Assembly: GCF_947258355.1 (NCBI RefSeq)
Contig: NZ_CAMYIC010000062.1
Coordinates: 62,001-126,000, forward strand
DNA: 64,000 nt
Source of the DNA: an uncultured Allomuricauda sp.
GTDB taxonomy: Bacteria; Bacteroidota; Bacteroidia; Flavobacteriales; Flavobacteriaceae
Direction of reading: 5' to 3'
This document shows positions 8,833-17,125 of the stretch, piece by piece. The notes beneath the pieces are model-generated. The model saw nothing but the letters and a program-made list of their open reading frames with translations, searched no databases and had not been told where the DNA came from. Every line of letters starts with the position of its first letter. The stretch's first letter is position 1. Both the position numbers and the translations under genes were made by a program.

Positions 8833-9654
8833 TCAAATTTTAAAGGTTATCACGGGTGCCTCGGAATGGTTGGCAATATCCTCGCCAATACTTCCCATAA
8901 AGAAATGGGCCAATCCTCTTCTTCCGTGTGTTGGAATACCAATAAGATCTGCAGAAATGGCATCACTATAATTAAGTACACCTTTTTCAACAGTATAATC
9001 GTTATAAATTTCCACTTTCATATCAAGGTTGGCAGTTTTCAAAAATTTGGAGATTTTCTCTTTTGCGTCCTTATCACTCAAAAACTCATCTCCAGGAGTG
9101 TTTATGTACACAGGCTGTAATATTGAGCCAAGTAAATCGGCCATTTCCTTGGCTTTCTTTAGTGCTGGAGTACTTTCTTCTTCAAAATCGGAGGCAAAGA
9201 CAAAATTCTTAGGTTTGAATTCTGCAATATCCCCTTTGATTACCAAGACAGGAACATCTGCTGTTCGTACAACACGCTCGGTATTTGAACCTATAAAAAT
9301 TTCTTGAAGGCCATCTGCTCCATGCGAGCCCATTACTATAAGGTCCGCATTGTGCTTTTCGGCCACTTCGTTTACTTCACTGAATACTTTGTAGTGTTTT
9401 ATTACGGGCACTACTTTGATATCCTTTAGATACGGTTGGTCCAAAAAGTCCGTAAATCTTTTTTCACCAAGCTTTATTAGATGAACCACTTGTTCTTGGC
9501 TAATGTATCCTGATTCGCCCATGATAGCGGGAGAAAGCTCCAACATATGTAGTACTAAAAGTTCGGCTCCCTGTTGCTTAGCAAGGGAAGCACCAACCTT
9601 AAGGGCTTGTTCGGATTGTTTTGAAAAATCGACTGGTACGATTATACTTTTCAT
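8833..9654 (-). CDS. Universal stress protein with two Usp domains
   Basis: A 273-residue tandem-domain UspA family protein. Domain 1 (about 1-145) ends with the nucleotide-binding pattern G-x2-G-x9-G-S in GSHGADGLQEIFIGS; domain 2 (about 148-273) has THGRRGLAHFFMGS. Both ATP-binding motifs look intact, so nucleotide binding is likely. The gene follows hemN by 17 bases on the same strand and is probably the second gene of a hemN-usp operon controlled by the FNR-like site at 11088-11099. Linkage of Usp proteins with micro-oxic regulation is common in other phyla. Confidence 0.9.
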   Translation of the reverse strand: MKSIIVPVDFSKQSEQALKVGASLAKQQGAELLVLHMLELSPAIMGESGYISQEQVVHLIKLGEKRFTDFLDQPYLKDIKVVPVIKHYKVFSEVNEVAEKHNADLIVMGSHGADGLQEIFIGSNTERVVRTADVPVLVIKGDIAEFKPKNFVFASDFEEESTPALKKAKEMADLLGSILQPVYINTPGDEFLSDKDAKEKISKFLKTANLDMKVEIYNDYTVEKGVLNYSDAISADLIGIPTHGRRGLAHFFMGSIGEDIANHSEAPVITFKI

Positions 9655-9671
9655 TTTATTGGATTTTTAGG

Positions 9672-11030
9672 TTAAACGGTCATGGAAAATATTCGGGTAT
9701 TTGGTTTTTTTCGCTGCATTTTTAAATCAAATGCCATACTAATGTTTCTTACATAGGGTCTTCCTTTATCTGTTACCGTAATTTTGGGGCCATTTATTTC
9801 TACCAACCCGTCTGCTTCTAGTTCGGATAGGTTGGCCAAGATGTTTCCAAAATCAACTATTTGCTCTTCCGCTGCGTTCCATGAAGTCTCGAATTGACAC
9901 ATGATGTTGAGGATATGCCTTCTTAAGATTTCATCTTCTTCATTTAGAATGTGCCCTCTAAAAATAGGGATAACTCCATGTGAAACCAAATTTTCGTATT
10001 CCTCCACGTTTTTTACGTTCTGGGCAAAACCATACCAACTATCGCTAATGCTCGATACTCCCAAACCAATCATAAGTTTGGTTTTTGATGGAGTGTAGCC
10101 CATAAAGTTTCTATGTAGTGTTCCATTTTCCAAAGCTTTGTACAGGCTATCGGTGGGTAGGGCAAAATGGTCCATTCCAACATCTTTGTAACCAAACTCT
10201 GTAAGCATCCTTTTTCCCATTTCGTACTGGGCCTTTTTCTCTTCGGATGAGGGAAGGTCGGATTCTTTGTAACCTCTTTGTCCATTGCCTTTTAGCCATG
10301 GTACATGGGCATAGCTGTAAAAGGCAATTCTATCTGGTTTTATGGCATTGGTCTTCACAATCGTATTCTCCACATCGGAACTGTTCTGAAATGGTAGACC
10401 ATAAATGATATCGTGTCCTACCGATGTATAGCCAATCTCCCTGGCCCAATCGGTAACATTTTTTACATTTTCAAAGGGTTGTACCCTGTTTATGGCACGT
10501 TGAACAGTTAGATTGTAGTCCTGTACTCCAAAGCAGACCCTGCGGAACCCTACATCATAAAGTGCCTGCAAATGTTCTTTGGTAGTATTGTTTGGATGTC
10601 CTTCAAAACTAAAATCGATTTCGTCGGTTTTTTTGCTGAGGCGCACAATTCGCTCAATCAAAATCTTTAAATTTTCCGGAGAGAAAAAGGTGGGTGTGCC
10701 ACCACCAAGATGTAATTCCTTGATAACGGGTTTGGAACCCAGCAGGTCTACATACAGTTGCCATTCCTTTAAAACCGTGGTAATGTAAGGGCGTTCCACC
10801 TCGTGCCGTTTTGTGATGCGTTTATGGCATCCGCAAAAGGTGCACATGCTTTCGCAAAAGGGCAAGTGGATGTATACACTGATTCCCTCATCGGCACTTT
10901 CACCGAAGGCTTTAAGTACACTGGATTTCCATTTTCTTCCTGAAAAAGTCTCCAAATCCCAATACGGTACGGTCGGATAACTTGTATACCTTGGACCCGG
11001 AACATTATATTTTTGAACTAATTCGCACAT
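9672..11030 (-). CDS. hemN: Oxygen-independent coproporphyrinogen III dehydrogenase (radical SAM)
   Basis: A 452-residue HemN. The radical SAM cluster ligands are C59, C63 and C66 followed by C68 (PFCESMCTFCGCHK), the typical HemN C-x3-C-x2-C-x-C arrangement. The N-terminal RYTSYPT and the LGGGTPTFF motif are also typical. Length fits true HemN rather than the shorter HemW homologues, which lack the C68 context. The enzyme decarboxylates coproporphyrinogen III to protoporphyrinogen IX without O2, keeping haem synthesis going when oxygen is scarce. It is the first gene of a hemN-usp operon with an FNR-like promoter, fitting a need for haem to build cbb3 oxidase. Confidence 0.95.
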   Translation of the reverse strand: MCELVQKYNVPGPRYTSYPTVPYWDLETFSGRKWKSSVLKAFGESADEGISVYIHLPFCESMCTFCGCHKRITKRHEVERPYITTVLKEWQLYVDLLGSKPVIKELHLGGGTPTFFSPENLKILIERIVRLSKKTDEIDFSFEGHPNNTTKEHLQALYDVGFRRVCFGVQDYNLTVQRAINRVQPFENVKNVTDWAREIGYTSVGHDIIYGLPFQNSSDVENTIVKTNAIKPDRIAFYSYAHVPWLKGNGQRGYKESDLPSSEEKKAQYEMGKRMLTEFGYKDVGMDHFALPTDSLYKALENGTLHRNFMGYTPSKTKLMIGLGVSSISDSWYGFAQNVKNVEEYENLVSHGVIPIFRGHILNEEDEILRRHILNIMCQFETSWNAAEEQIVDFGNILANLSELEADGLVEINGPKITVTDKGRPYVRNISMAFDLKMQRKKPNTRIFSMTV

Positions 11031-11056
11031 AAGCTACATACCATTTCATTATAGTT

Positions 11057-11099
11057 CAAAATTACCTTGGACGGCTTGCAAAAAACATGATAATTGTCA
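11057..11099 (-). promoter_or_regulatory. CRP/FNR-like site plus -7 element of hemN-usp
   Basis: Read on the minus strand, TGACAATTATCA (11088-11099) is followed after 23 bases by TAATTTTG (11057-11064), an exact TAnnTTTG. The hemN start codon at 11030 is 26 bases downstream of the -7 element. Flanking bases are C and T as in the other sites. Confidence 0.8.
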
Positions 11100-11139
11100 G
11101 GCTTTTTGTTTGGATAGAACTAGAAAGGCCTTAACCGCC

Positions 11140-11182
11140 TGATTAGTATCATATTTTTAGATGATGCAAAATTCTACATTTA
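11140..11182 (+). promoter_or_regulatory. CRP/FNR-like site plus -7 element of the GCS2-CBS gene
   Basis: TGATTAGTATCA (11140-11151) is followed after 23 bases by TACATTTA (11175-11182). It is a second, separate site in the divergent region shared with hemN, so each gene has its own activator site. The start codon at 11207 is 24 bases further on. Confidence 0.7.
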
Positions 11183-11206
11183 TATGATGGTTTAAATTAC
11201 AGTGGA

Positions 11207-13051
11207 ATGGGAGAACATATCAAGAAAAGCTCATTTAGCGAAGAGGAACGAAAGGTTTTTGTCCAAAACCTTATTGATGATATACAGGCATTGGAGAACA
11301 TGATAGACGAGGGATTGATTGAAGATGATATTGTTCGCATCGGTGCCGAACAAGAAATGTGTTTGGTAAAAGATGATTATAGACCATCCCCAAACTCCTT
11401 GGATATTCTAAAAGATGTCGATGATGGTCACTTCACCACAGAATTTGCCAAGTACAATATAGAGGCCAATCTGGATCCCTACACATTGAAAAAAGATTGC
11501 TTTACGGATATGGAGCAACAACTGCGAAAATTGTTGGATAAGGTGAAGAAGTCTGCCGACAAATACAACACCAAGATTGTTTTGACAGGAATTCTGCCTA
11601 CCATTAGCAAAGGTGAACTAGGAATGGATTTTATGACGCCAATACCACGATATTATCGCATAAATGAAATTTTAAAGACATGGAGAGGTGATGACTTTAC
11701 ATTGAGGATAAAAGGAGCGGACGAATTGTGCCTACATCACGATTCGGTACTTTTTGAAGCCTGCAATACCAGCTTCCAACTACATCTTCAGATACCTCCG
11801 GATGATTTTGTGAAAAGTTACAATTGGGCCCAGGCCATTTCAGGACCTGTTTTGGGAATATGCTGTAATTCTCCTTTGCTTTTGGGCAAAGAGCTATGGA
11901 GAGAAACTAGAATTGCATTGTTCCAACAAAGTTTGGATACCCGTATCTGGACTAAGGCCGTAAAAGAGCAAGTAGCAAGAGTCGGTTTTGGAGAATCCTG
12001 GCAAAGGGATTCTGTGGCCGAGATTTTTAAAAAGGATATTTCCACTCACCGAATTTTACTCACCAAACCCATCAAAAATAACTCCTTGGACCTATTACGG
12101 AATGGGGAAATACCAAAACTTGAAGCATTGAGCCTGTTCAATAGTACGGTGTATAGATGGAACCGGCCATGTTATGGAGTGGGTAACGGCAAACCCCATT
12201 TAAGAATTGAAAACCGATATATTCCGTCCGGCCCTACCGTTATTGACGAGATGGCCAATTTTGCCTTTTGGGTGGGCCTTATGGCCGGGCGACCAGAGAA
12301 GTACGATGATATGCCCAGTATAATGGATTTTAAAATGGCCAAGCTTAATTTTATAAGAGCTGCCATGAGCGGAAGGCACACTGTATTTTCTTGGTTGGAC
12401 AAGACGATGACGGTAAAAAAAATAATAAAAGAAGAACTTTTGCCCATAGCCTACAATGGACTACGGAAATGTAATGTAGATGAAGATGACATCAATAGAT
12501 TGTTAGGGATAATAGAGGCCAGAACCAAAAATGGTACAGGGGCCGAGTGGCAGATCAAGAACTTTCGAGAACTTAAAAAGCAAATGAAACAAGACAGTGC
12601 CATTGTACAACTTACCAAGGCCATGTACAATAACCAAGAGAGCGAGGTTCCTGTACACCAATGGAAACCTATAGGCGGAATGGCAAAGACAAAGGAATCT
12701 TTTCAATGGGTAAGACAGATTATGTCAACAAAACTGATGAAGCTATATGAGGATGATTATGCTAACTTGGCGATAGCTATTATGCAATGGAACAACATCC
12801 ATCACATTCCTGTGGAGAACGGAAAAGGGGAATTGGTTGGATTGCTTACATGGAGCCATATAGAGAGGTTTAAAAAATTGGATAAAAAACAAGCCAGGGT
12901 TTCGGATATTATGGTAAAAAATGTAATTACCGTAGAACCTAGGACCGAAATAGAAATCGCCAGAAAAATGATGAAGGAACACCAAATCGGATGTTTGCCC
13001 GTTTGTGTGGATACCCATATTGTGGGAATCATTAGTAAAGTGGATTTATAA
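11207..13051 (+). CDS. Glutamate-cysteine ligase (GCS2)-like protein with C-terminal CBS domain pair
   Basis: A 614-residue two-part protein. Residues about 35-440 resemble the GCS2 branch of carboxylate-amine ligases, with the N-terminal IGAEQEMCLV (Glu residues that usually bind metal/ATP) and later blocks HHDSVLFEACNTSFQLHLQ and RIENRYIPSGPTVIDEMANF. The last ~110 residues look like two CBS motifs (about 505-555 and 560-614, ending DTHIVGIISKVDL), normally adenine-nucleotide sensors. The enzyme would therefore form an amide bond with ATP and might be controlled by energy charge. Substrate unknown: glutathione synthesis is not established, and no GshB is nearby. It ends two bases before the AstE-like gene, with which it forms an operon under an FNR-like promoter. 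Confidence 0.8.
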   Translation: MGEHIKKSSFSEEERKVFVQNLIDDIQALENMIDEGLIEDDIVRIGAEQEMCLVKDDYRPSPNSLDILKDVDDGHFTTEFAKYNIEANLDPYTLKKDCFTDMEQQLRKLLDKVKKSADKYNTKIVLTGILPTISKGELGMDFMTPIPRYYRINEILKTWRGDDFTLRIKGADELCLHHDSVLFEACNTSFQLHLQIPPDDFVKSYNWAQAISGPVLGICCNSPLLLGKELWRETRIALFQQSLDTRIWTKAVKEQVARVGFGESWQRDSVAEIFKKDISTHRILLTKPIKNNSLDLLRNGEIPKLEALSLFNSTVYRWNRPCYGVGNGKPHLRIENRYIPSGPTVIDEMANFAFWVGLMAGRPEKYDDMPSIMDFKMAKLNFIRAAMSGRHTVFSWLDKTMTVKKIIKEELLPIAYNGLRKCNVDEDDINRLLGIIEARTKNGTGAEWQIKNFRELKKQMKQDSAIVQLTKAMYNNQESEVPVHQWKPIGGMAKTKESFQWVRQIMSTKLMKLYEDDYANLAIAIMQWNNIHHIPVENGKGELVGLLTWSHIERFKKLDKKQARVSDIMVKNVITVEPRTEIEIARKMMKEHQIGCLPVCVDTHIVGIISKVDL

Positions 13052-13053
13052 TC

Positions 13054-14256
13054 ATGTCTTTGGTTCACAGCATAGCATTGGATGAAACCTTGGAGGTTGA
13101 TCGGGTAATTGACCATATCCAAGGGAAGGAGGGAGGACCCACCGTGGTTTTCTTTGGAGGTGTCCATGGGAACGAAACAGCTGGTGTTTTTGCTTTAAAG
13201 GAAACCTTTAAAGAAATCAGGTCCAAAAATATACCCATCAATGGTGAAGTGTATGCCATTTCGGGCAATTTGGGAGCTTTGGAAAGCAGACAACGGTTTA
13301 AAAAAGAAGACCTTAACAGGATTTGGTTTCCCGAGCGTATTGAACATATTGTAGGGAATAAGGAAATTCATCATAATGAGGAAAATGAACTGAGTCATCT
13401 GTATAAGTTGATACAGGACATTCTAAAAAACAGCAATCCTCCCTTTTATTTTTTAGATCTACATACTACTTCAAGTGATACGGTTCCCTTCATGGTTCTA
13501 AACGATAGTTTGTTGAACCGGAAATATGCTTCAAACTACCCCTTGCCCATAATTTTGGGTATAGAGGAATATTTGAAAGGGGCCTTGTTGAGTTACATCA
13601 ACGAACTTGGGTATGTTTCCCTTGGTTTTGAAAGTGGACAGCACGATGATGATAAGGCCGTGGAGAGCTGTATTGATTTTATACGTTACTCTTTGGTACT
13701 GACCCAATCCGTAAAAGTTTCTGAAGATGAGAAAGAGCACTTGAAAAAGGAGATTTCCGAATATGGCAGGGATACCCATACATTTTATGAAATTTACCAT
13801 CAGCACGATATAGGTCCCGAAACTAGTTTTAAAATGTATCCTGGGTTCATCAACTTTCAAAAGATATCTAAAGGGGTGGGTTTGGCACTGGTGGATGGAG
13901 TGGAGTTGAAAACAACAAAAAAGCGGCAAATATTCATGCCTCTGTACCAAGAGCAAGGGAATGAGGGCTTTTACTTTATTAGGCCGATTCCAAAAGTCTT
14001 ATTGTGGTTGTCCAAAAAGCTTAGAAGTTTTAAAGTCGATCACATTTTGGTCAAGTTGCCGGGTGTGCAATGGGAGTCGGAAAAGAAAGATACTTTGATG
14101 GTCGATCAACGGATAGCTCGCTTTTTTGCTAAATCGTTCCTTCACTTGTTGGGTTACAGAGCAAGAAAGTTCGATAGGTCACATTTAATCGCTAAAAACA
14201 GGGAAAGCGCATCAAGGTCTTCAGAATATGCTGATGCAGCTTGGTTTCAAGAATAA
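13054..14256 (+). CDS. Succinylglutamate desuccinylase/aspartoacylase family zinc hydrolase
   Basis: A 400-residue protein of the AstE/AspA (M14-like) family. Zinc ligands are visible as H38 and E41 in GGVHGNETAG and H137 in FLDLHTTSSD; E194 in LGFESGQHDD is the likely general base. The family removes an acyl group from N-acyl amino acids such as N-acetylaspartate or N-succinylglutamate. The C-terminal ~150 residues form the beta domain plus an extension with basic residues. It starts two bases after the GCS2-CBS gene and is presumably translated with it. No arginine-succinyltransferase pathway genes surround it, so AstE function is unlikely; the physiological substrate is unknown. Confidence 0.82.
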   Translation: MSLVHSIALDETLEVDRVIDHIQGKEGGPTVVFFGGVHGNETAGVFALKETFKEIRSKNIPINGEVYAISGNLGALESRQRFKKEDLNRIWFPERIEHIVGNKEIHHNEENELSHLYKLIQDILKNSNPPFYFLDLHTTSSDTVPFMVLNDSLLNRKYASNYPLPIILGIEEYLKGALLSYINELGYVSLGFESGQHDDDKAVESCIDFIRYSLVLTQSVKVSEDEKEHLKKEISEYGRDTHTFYEIYHQHDIGPETSFKMYPGFINFQKISKGVGLALVDGVELKTTKKRQIFMPLYQEQGNEGFYFIRPIPKVLLWLSKKLRSFKVDHILVKLPGVQWESEKKDTLMVDQRIARFFAKSFLHLLGYRARKFDRSHLIAKNRESASRSSEYADAAWFQE

Positions 14257-14257
14257 A

Positions 14258-14283
14258 AAAAGGCCCAAGATCAACTTGGGCCT
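14258..14283 (-). terminator. Intrinsic terminator between convergent genes
   Basis: Stem AGGCCCAAG/CTTGGGCCT (14261-14269 and 14275-14283) with a six-base loop sits between the AstE-like and tonB genes. On the minus strand the hairpin is followed by a run of seven T, so it fits termination of tonB best; the plus-strand T run is weak. Confidence 0.8.
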
Positions 14284-14306
14284 CTCTTCGAATATATGGG
14301 TCATGT

Positions 14307-15035
14307 TTAGTTTTGCATTATAAAGTTTATAGGGATACTGTATTTAACGCTTACTGGTTTACCGCGTTGTTCCCCTGGTTTTACCTTTGGTAAAGAAGCT
14401 ATAATGCGCTCAGCTTCTTTTTCCAATAGTTTGTCGGGCCCTCTTTTTTGTATATTGCTTACACGCCCTTTGGAATCTATCACGAATTGTAAATATACTC
14501 TACCCGTAATACCCATATCCAAAGCGGCTGGAGGATAGCTGAAATTCTTTTTAATATGCTCTTGCACCTTTTTGTTAAAGCACTCTTTGCGTTCAGCTTG
14601 GCTTTGTAAACCCTCGCATCCAGGGAAAACGGGTACATTTTCAATTACTGCAAAGGGAACAACTATGTCCTCTTCCACCTCTTCAACATCAACATCCTCA
14701 ATGCTGACCACAGCATCTTCAATAAAGGTTTCTTGGCTACTTTCAGTACTTTCGATCACGGTTTCTTTAACGTCTTCCACATCCTCTACGATTTCTATTA
14801 GCTCAGGAGCTGCTGGTGGTGGAGGTGGTGGGGCGGTTCTTATCATTTCCGTAACGGGTACATCTTCCTTAAGTTCATCGGTTACTTGTACGACTTCTGA
14901 AACTTTGGATTCCTCTTCATAGAACTTTACTTCGAAGGATTGCCATGTCATGAACAATACCGAAGTAAGGCCTATCATGAAATAAAGACTGCTATTGCGT
15001 CCAATTTCGGCGTTTGGGTTCTTTTTTGGTTTCAT
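14307..15035 (-). CDS. Energy transducer TonB
   Basis: A 242-residue TonB family protein: one N-terminal membrane helix (about residues 16-33), a periplasmic acidic and Pro-rich linker (APPPPPPAAPE near 68-77, followed by many Glu/Val residues), and a C-terminal TonB domain (about 150-242) with SYPPAALDMGITGRVYLQF and the terminal PINF. It couples the proton gradient to outer-membrane receptors together with ExbB/ExbD. The gene stands alone with an FNR-like promoter, unlike the exbB/exbD cluster at 37.3-39.6 kb. Its partner receptor is not in the window. Confidence 0.9.
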   Translation of the reverse strand: MKPKKNPNAEIGRNSSLYFMIGLTSVLFMTWQSFEVKFYEEESKVSEVVQVTDELKEDVPVTEMIRTAPPPPPPAAPELIEIVEDVEDVKETVIESTESSQETFIEDAVVSIEDVDVEEVEEDIVVPFAVIENVPVFPGCEGLQSQAERKECFNKKVQEHIKKNFSYPPAALDMGITGRVYLQFVIDSKGRVSNIQKRGPDKLLEKEAERIIASLPKVKPGEQRGKPVSVKYSIPINFIMQN

Positions 15036-15057
15036 GACTTTTACTATTTAACTTGGT

Positions 15058-15100
15058 TAAAGGTAACTTTGTTGAAAATCAAAAAATATGATAATAGTCA
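15058..15100 (-). promoter_or_regulatory. CRP/FNR-like site plus -7 element of tonB
   Basis: On the minus strand TGACTATTATCA (15089-15100) is followed after 23 bases by TACCTTTA (15058-15065); the tonB start codon is 22 bases downstream. Spacing equals that at the cco and hemN promoters. Confidence 0.72.
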
Positions 15101-15147
15101 GGTTTGCTTTAAGACCGAAACTCCTTTGTTTTTAGCGACTTATGTTT

Positions 15148-15861
15148 TTAATCGGAGTTTTGAGCCAAATCATTATTTCGAAAATCGATATCAAATGAAA
15201 GGCTCAACCGGACCATGGCATCATTGGAATTTCTAAACTTTTGATTAAAGTATCCGATGTCCGCTTTTAAATTTGGTGTGATTTGGCGTCCCACACCTAC
15301 AAAAAATCTATTTTGATTGAAGGTGTCGCCTTCCAGATTCAGAAATACCTCATTGAAAGCCTTAAAATAAATGTCCTTATATATTGGTCTTGTAAATTGA
15401 AGACGATACCTAATCCTATTGTTGACCTTCGGTTCTTCGGTGTTGACCAGTCTTCGGTTTTCGAACCGGATTCGGTGCGCGACAGAATTAGTGCTGAATT
15501 TGGATTTAAAGGTGTATTCCCCATACAACCAAAATTGATTGGTATTGACCACATCATTGGATTCCAAGTAGGAGTTTGAGTTGAGCAGGGCAAAACCACC
15601 GGTAAAGGTCGAAGCCTTGCCGATATGATAAGAAGCTCCTGTTCTAAAAAAGAAAAATCCATACCTGTCCAACATATGGTGGTGTCGAATGATTCCTACT
15701 GCAGGTATGCTCCAATCCTCATGAACTTTGGCAGTTCCGCAAAGCACTAGCCAAGAGCCATATTCGTTTTCATCTGAATTTTGTGCATAAAGAGGTTGGG
15801 CTAAAAGGACTGTGAATACTATGGAACAAAGTAATCCAGAAAAATACTTTGCATACCCCAT
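15148..15861 (-). CDS. DUF2490 outer-membrane protein
   Basis: A 237-residue protein with a signal peptide (cleavage probably after PLYAQ, about residues 1-26) followed by alternating beta strands. The segments HRIRFENRR, YRLQFTRPI and FNEVFLN are typical of DUF2490, a small beta-barrel family found mainly in Bacteroidetes. Function is unknown. It has its own FNR-like site upstream and is followed on the same strand by tonB, which also has its own site. Nothing visible tells whether the two proteins act together. Confidence 0.85.
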   Translation of the reverse strand: MGYAKYFSGLLCSIVFTVLLAQPLYAQNSDENEYGSWLVLCGTAKVHEDWSIPAVGIIRHHHMLDRYGFFFFRTGASYHIGKASTFTGGFALLNSNSYLESNDVVNTNQFWLYGEYTFKSKFSTNSVAHRIRFENRRLVNTEEPKVNNRIRYRLQFTRPIYKDIYFKAFNEVFLNLEGDTFNQNRFFVGVGRQITPNLKADIGYFNQKFRNSNDAMVRLSLSFDIDFRNNDLAQNSD

Positions 15862-15888
15862 AACCTATGGTTTTGGATTGTTGGAGTA

Positions 15889-15932
15889 CAAAGTTTTTCA
15901 ATAAAATCAGTAGTATAGTATGATACTTGTCA
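15889..15932 (-). promoter_or_regulatory. CRP/FNR-like site upstream of the DUF2490 gene
   Basis: On the minus strand TGACAAGTATCA (15921-15932) is followed after 24 bases by AAACTTTG (15889-15896), a weaker -7 match (A instead of T at the first base, one extra spacer base). This is the least regular of the seven sites. Confidence 0.6.
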
Positions 15933-15967
15933 TAGGTTGACCTTTTTGTTAAAAAAAAGATGATAGC

Positions 15968-16930
15968 CTATTTTTCCTTTTGGTTCTCCCAAATAAGTGC
16001 GGCAGCACCACAAATGGCAGCCGTTTTTCCATGCATACTGGAATGCAATAGCTTTACCTTTCCTTTGTAAACATCCAAAAGAAACCCATTAAAGTATTTT
16101 TCCAATGGGGTCATGATCCATTTGCCACTATTGGTAAGCCCGCCCATCAAAATAAATGCCTCGGGCTGGGTAAAGGCCGTAAAATTGGCCAAGGCCTGCG
16201 CCATGATTCGGGCCGTATAATCAAAAGCCTTGAGAGCAATTTCGTCCCCTTCTTCCGCAGCTTGTGTAATATCTTCACCATGGAGGTCGTTGTAGGCAAT
16301 GTCCCTAAACCTGCTTTCTACCAAATACTTGCTTTGCATGTACAACACCGTGCGTTTTAAACCAGTTGCGGAAACATAAGCTTCAAGTCCACCCTTTACA
16401 CCAAGCCCAGTTAATCTGCCATCGCCAATGGTCATATCCACATGGCCCAATTCACCGGCAAATCCATCAAAACCATCTATAAGTTTTCCGTTGGCAACTA
16501 TACCTGCACCAAATCCTGTACCTAGGGTGATTACAATAAAATCAGTCATATTTTTTGCGCCTCCAAAAAGCATTTCGCCTAAAGCAGCGGCACTGGCATC
16601 GTTCATAATACGAATGGGCATGTCCATACGCTGCTTTAACAGCTTAACTATGGGTACGCTTCCTTTCCAAGCTAAATTGCTGGCACTTTCTATAGTGCCA
16701 TTTTTGCTGGATGCATTTGGTGCACCAATACCACAGCCAATTATATTGGCACTCTCACCAAATTGCTCAATAAGCTCGTTACAGGTGGATTTTATTTTAT
16801 CTAGGTAATCATCCAAGTTTGGATATTCCTTGGTTCTAAAAAATGTTTTTTCATAACATTCACCATGCTCATCCACCAAACCGATCTTGGTTTTGGTTCC
16901 TCCGATGTCTATCCCAATTACTAAATCCAT
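15968..16930 (-). CDS. ROK family sugar kinase
   Basis: A 320-residue ROK protein without an N-terminal DNA-binding domain, so a kinase rather than a repressor. The phosphate-binding motif GIDIGGTKTKIGL is at residues 5-17 and GTGFGAGIV in the middle. The usual ROK zinc site (C-G-C-G-x2-G-C-L-E) is replaced by T174-G-L176-G-V-K-G-G181-L-E: all three cysteines are missing while the preceding ELGH histidine is kept. It probably phosphorylates glucose or a related hexose. It stands alone on the minus strand and shows no FNR-like site of its own. Confidence 0.88.
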   Translation of the reverse strand: MDLVIGIDIGGTKTKIGLVDEHGECYEKTFFRTKEYPNLDDYLDKIKSTCNELIEQFGESANIIGCGIGAPNASSKNGTIESASNLAWKGSVPIVKLLKQRMDMPIRIMNDASAAALGEMLFGGAKNMTDFIVITLGTGFGAGIVANGKLIDGFDGFAGELGHVDMTIGDGRLTGLGVKGGLEAYVSATGLKRTVLYMQSKYLVESRFRDIAYNDLHGEDITQAAEEGDEIALKAFDYTARIMAQALANFTAFTQPEAFILMGGLTNSGKWIMTPLEKYFNGFLLDVYKGKVKLLHSSMHGKTAAICGAAALIWENQKEK

Positions 16931-17049
16931 ATAAAAAGTTCAGTTATATTATGGTTTTTAAATATAACCAATATGGTGTCAAAAAAATAACTTACCGTAC
17001 TTTTATAAAGGCGGAATTTTTCCTAATATCATGGAAAAGTTATAAATCC

Positions 17050-17092
17050 TGACTTCTGTCATGTTTTAGGTGAGGGTCCGATTCTACTTTTG
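17050..17092 (+). promoter_or_regulatory. CRP/FNR-like site plus -7 element of the usp-SLC13-pckA-pfkA operon
   Basis: TGACTTCTGTCA (17050-17061) is followed after 23 bases by TACTTTTG (17085-17092), an exact TAnnTTTG. Because transcription would start near 17098, an upstream start codon at 17090 is ruled out and the ATG at 17126 is preferred. Confidence 0.8.
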
Positions 17093-17125
17093 ACTAGTGT
17101 ATTGAAAACAATAAAAATAATAGGT

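Noticed and set aside
14572..14922. Ser/Thr-rich plus-strand frame opposite tonB
   Set aside because: The composition mirrors the acidic/proline linker of TonB read backwards; not a gene.
16931..17049. Use of the palindrome at 17050 for the divergent ROK gene as well
   Set aside because: On the minus strand no TAnnTTT element occurs 23-24 bases from the palindrome, so only the plus-strand operon fits the rule.
17090..17125. Upstream start for the second universal stress protein
   Set aside because: Lies in or next to the predicted -7 element (17085-17092), so it is not in the transcript or only at its very end.
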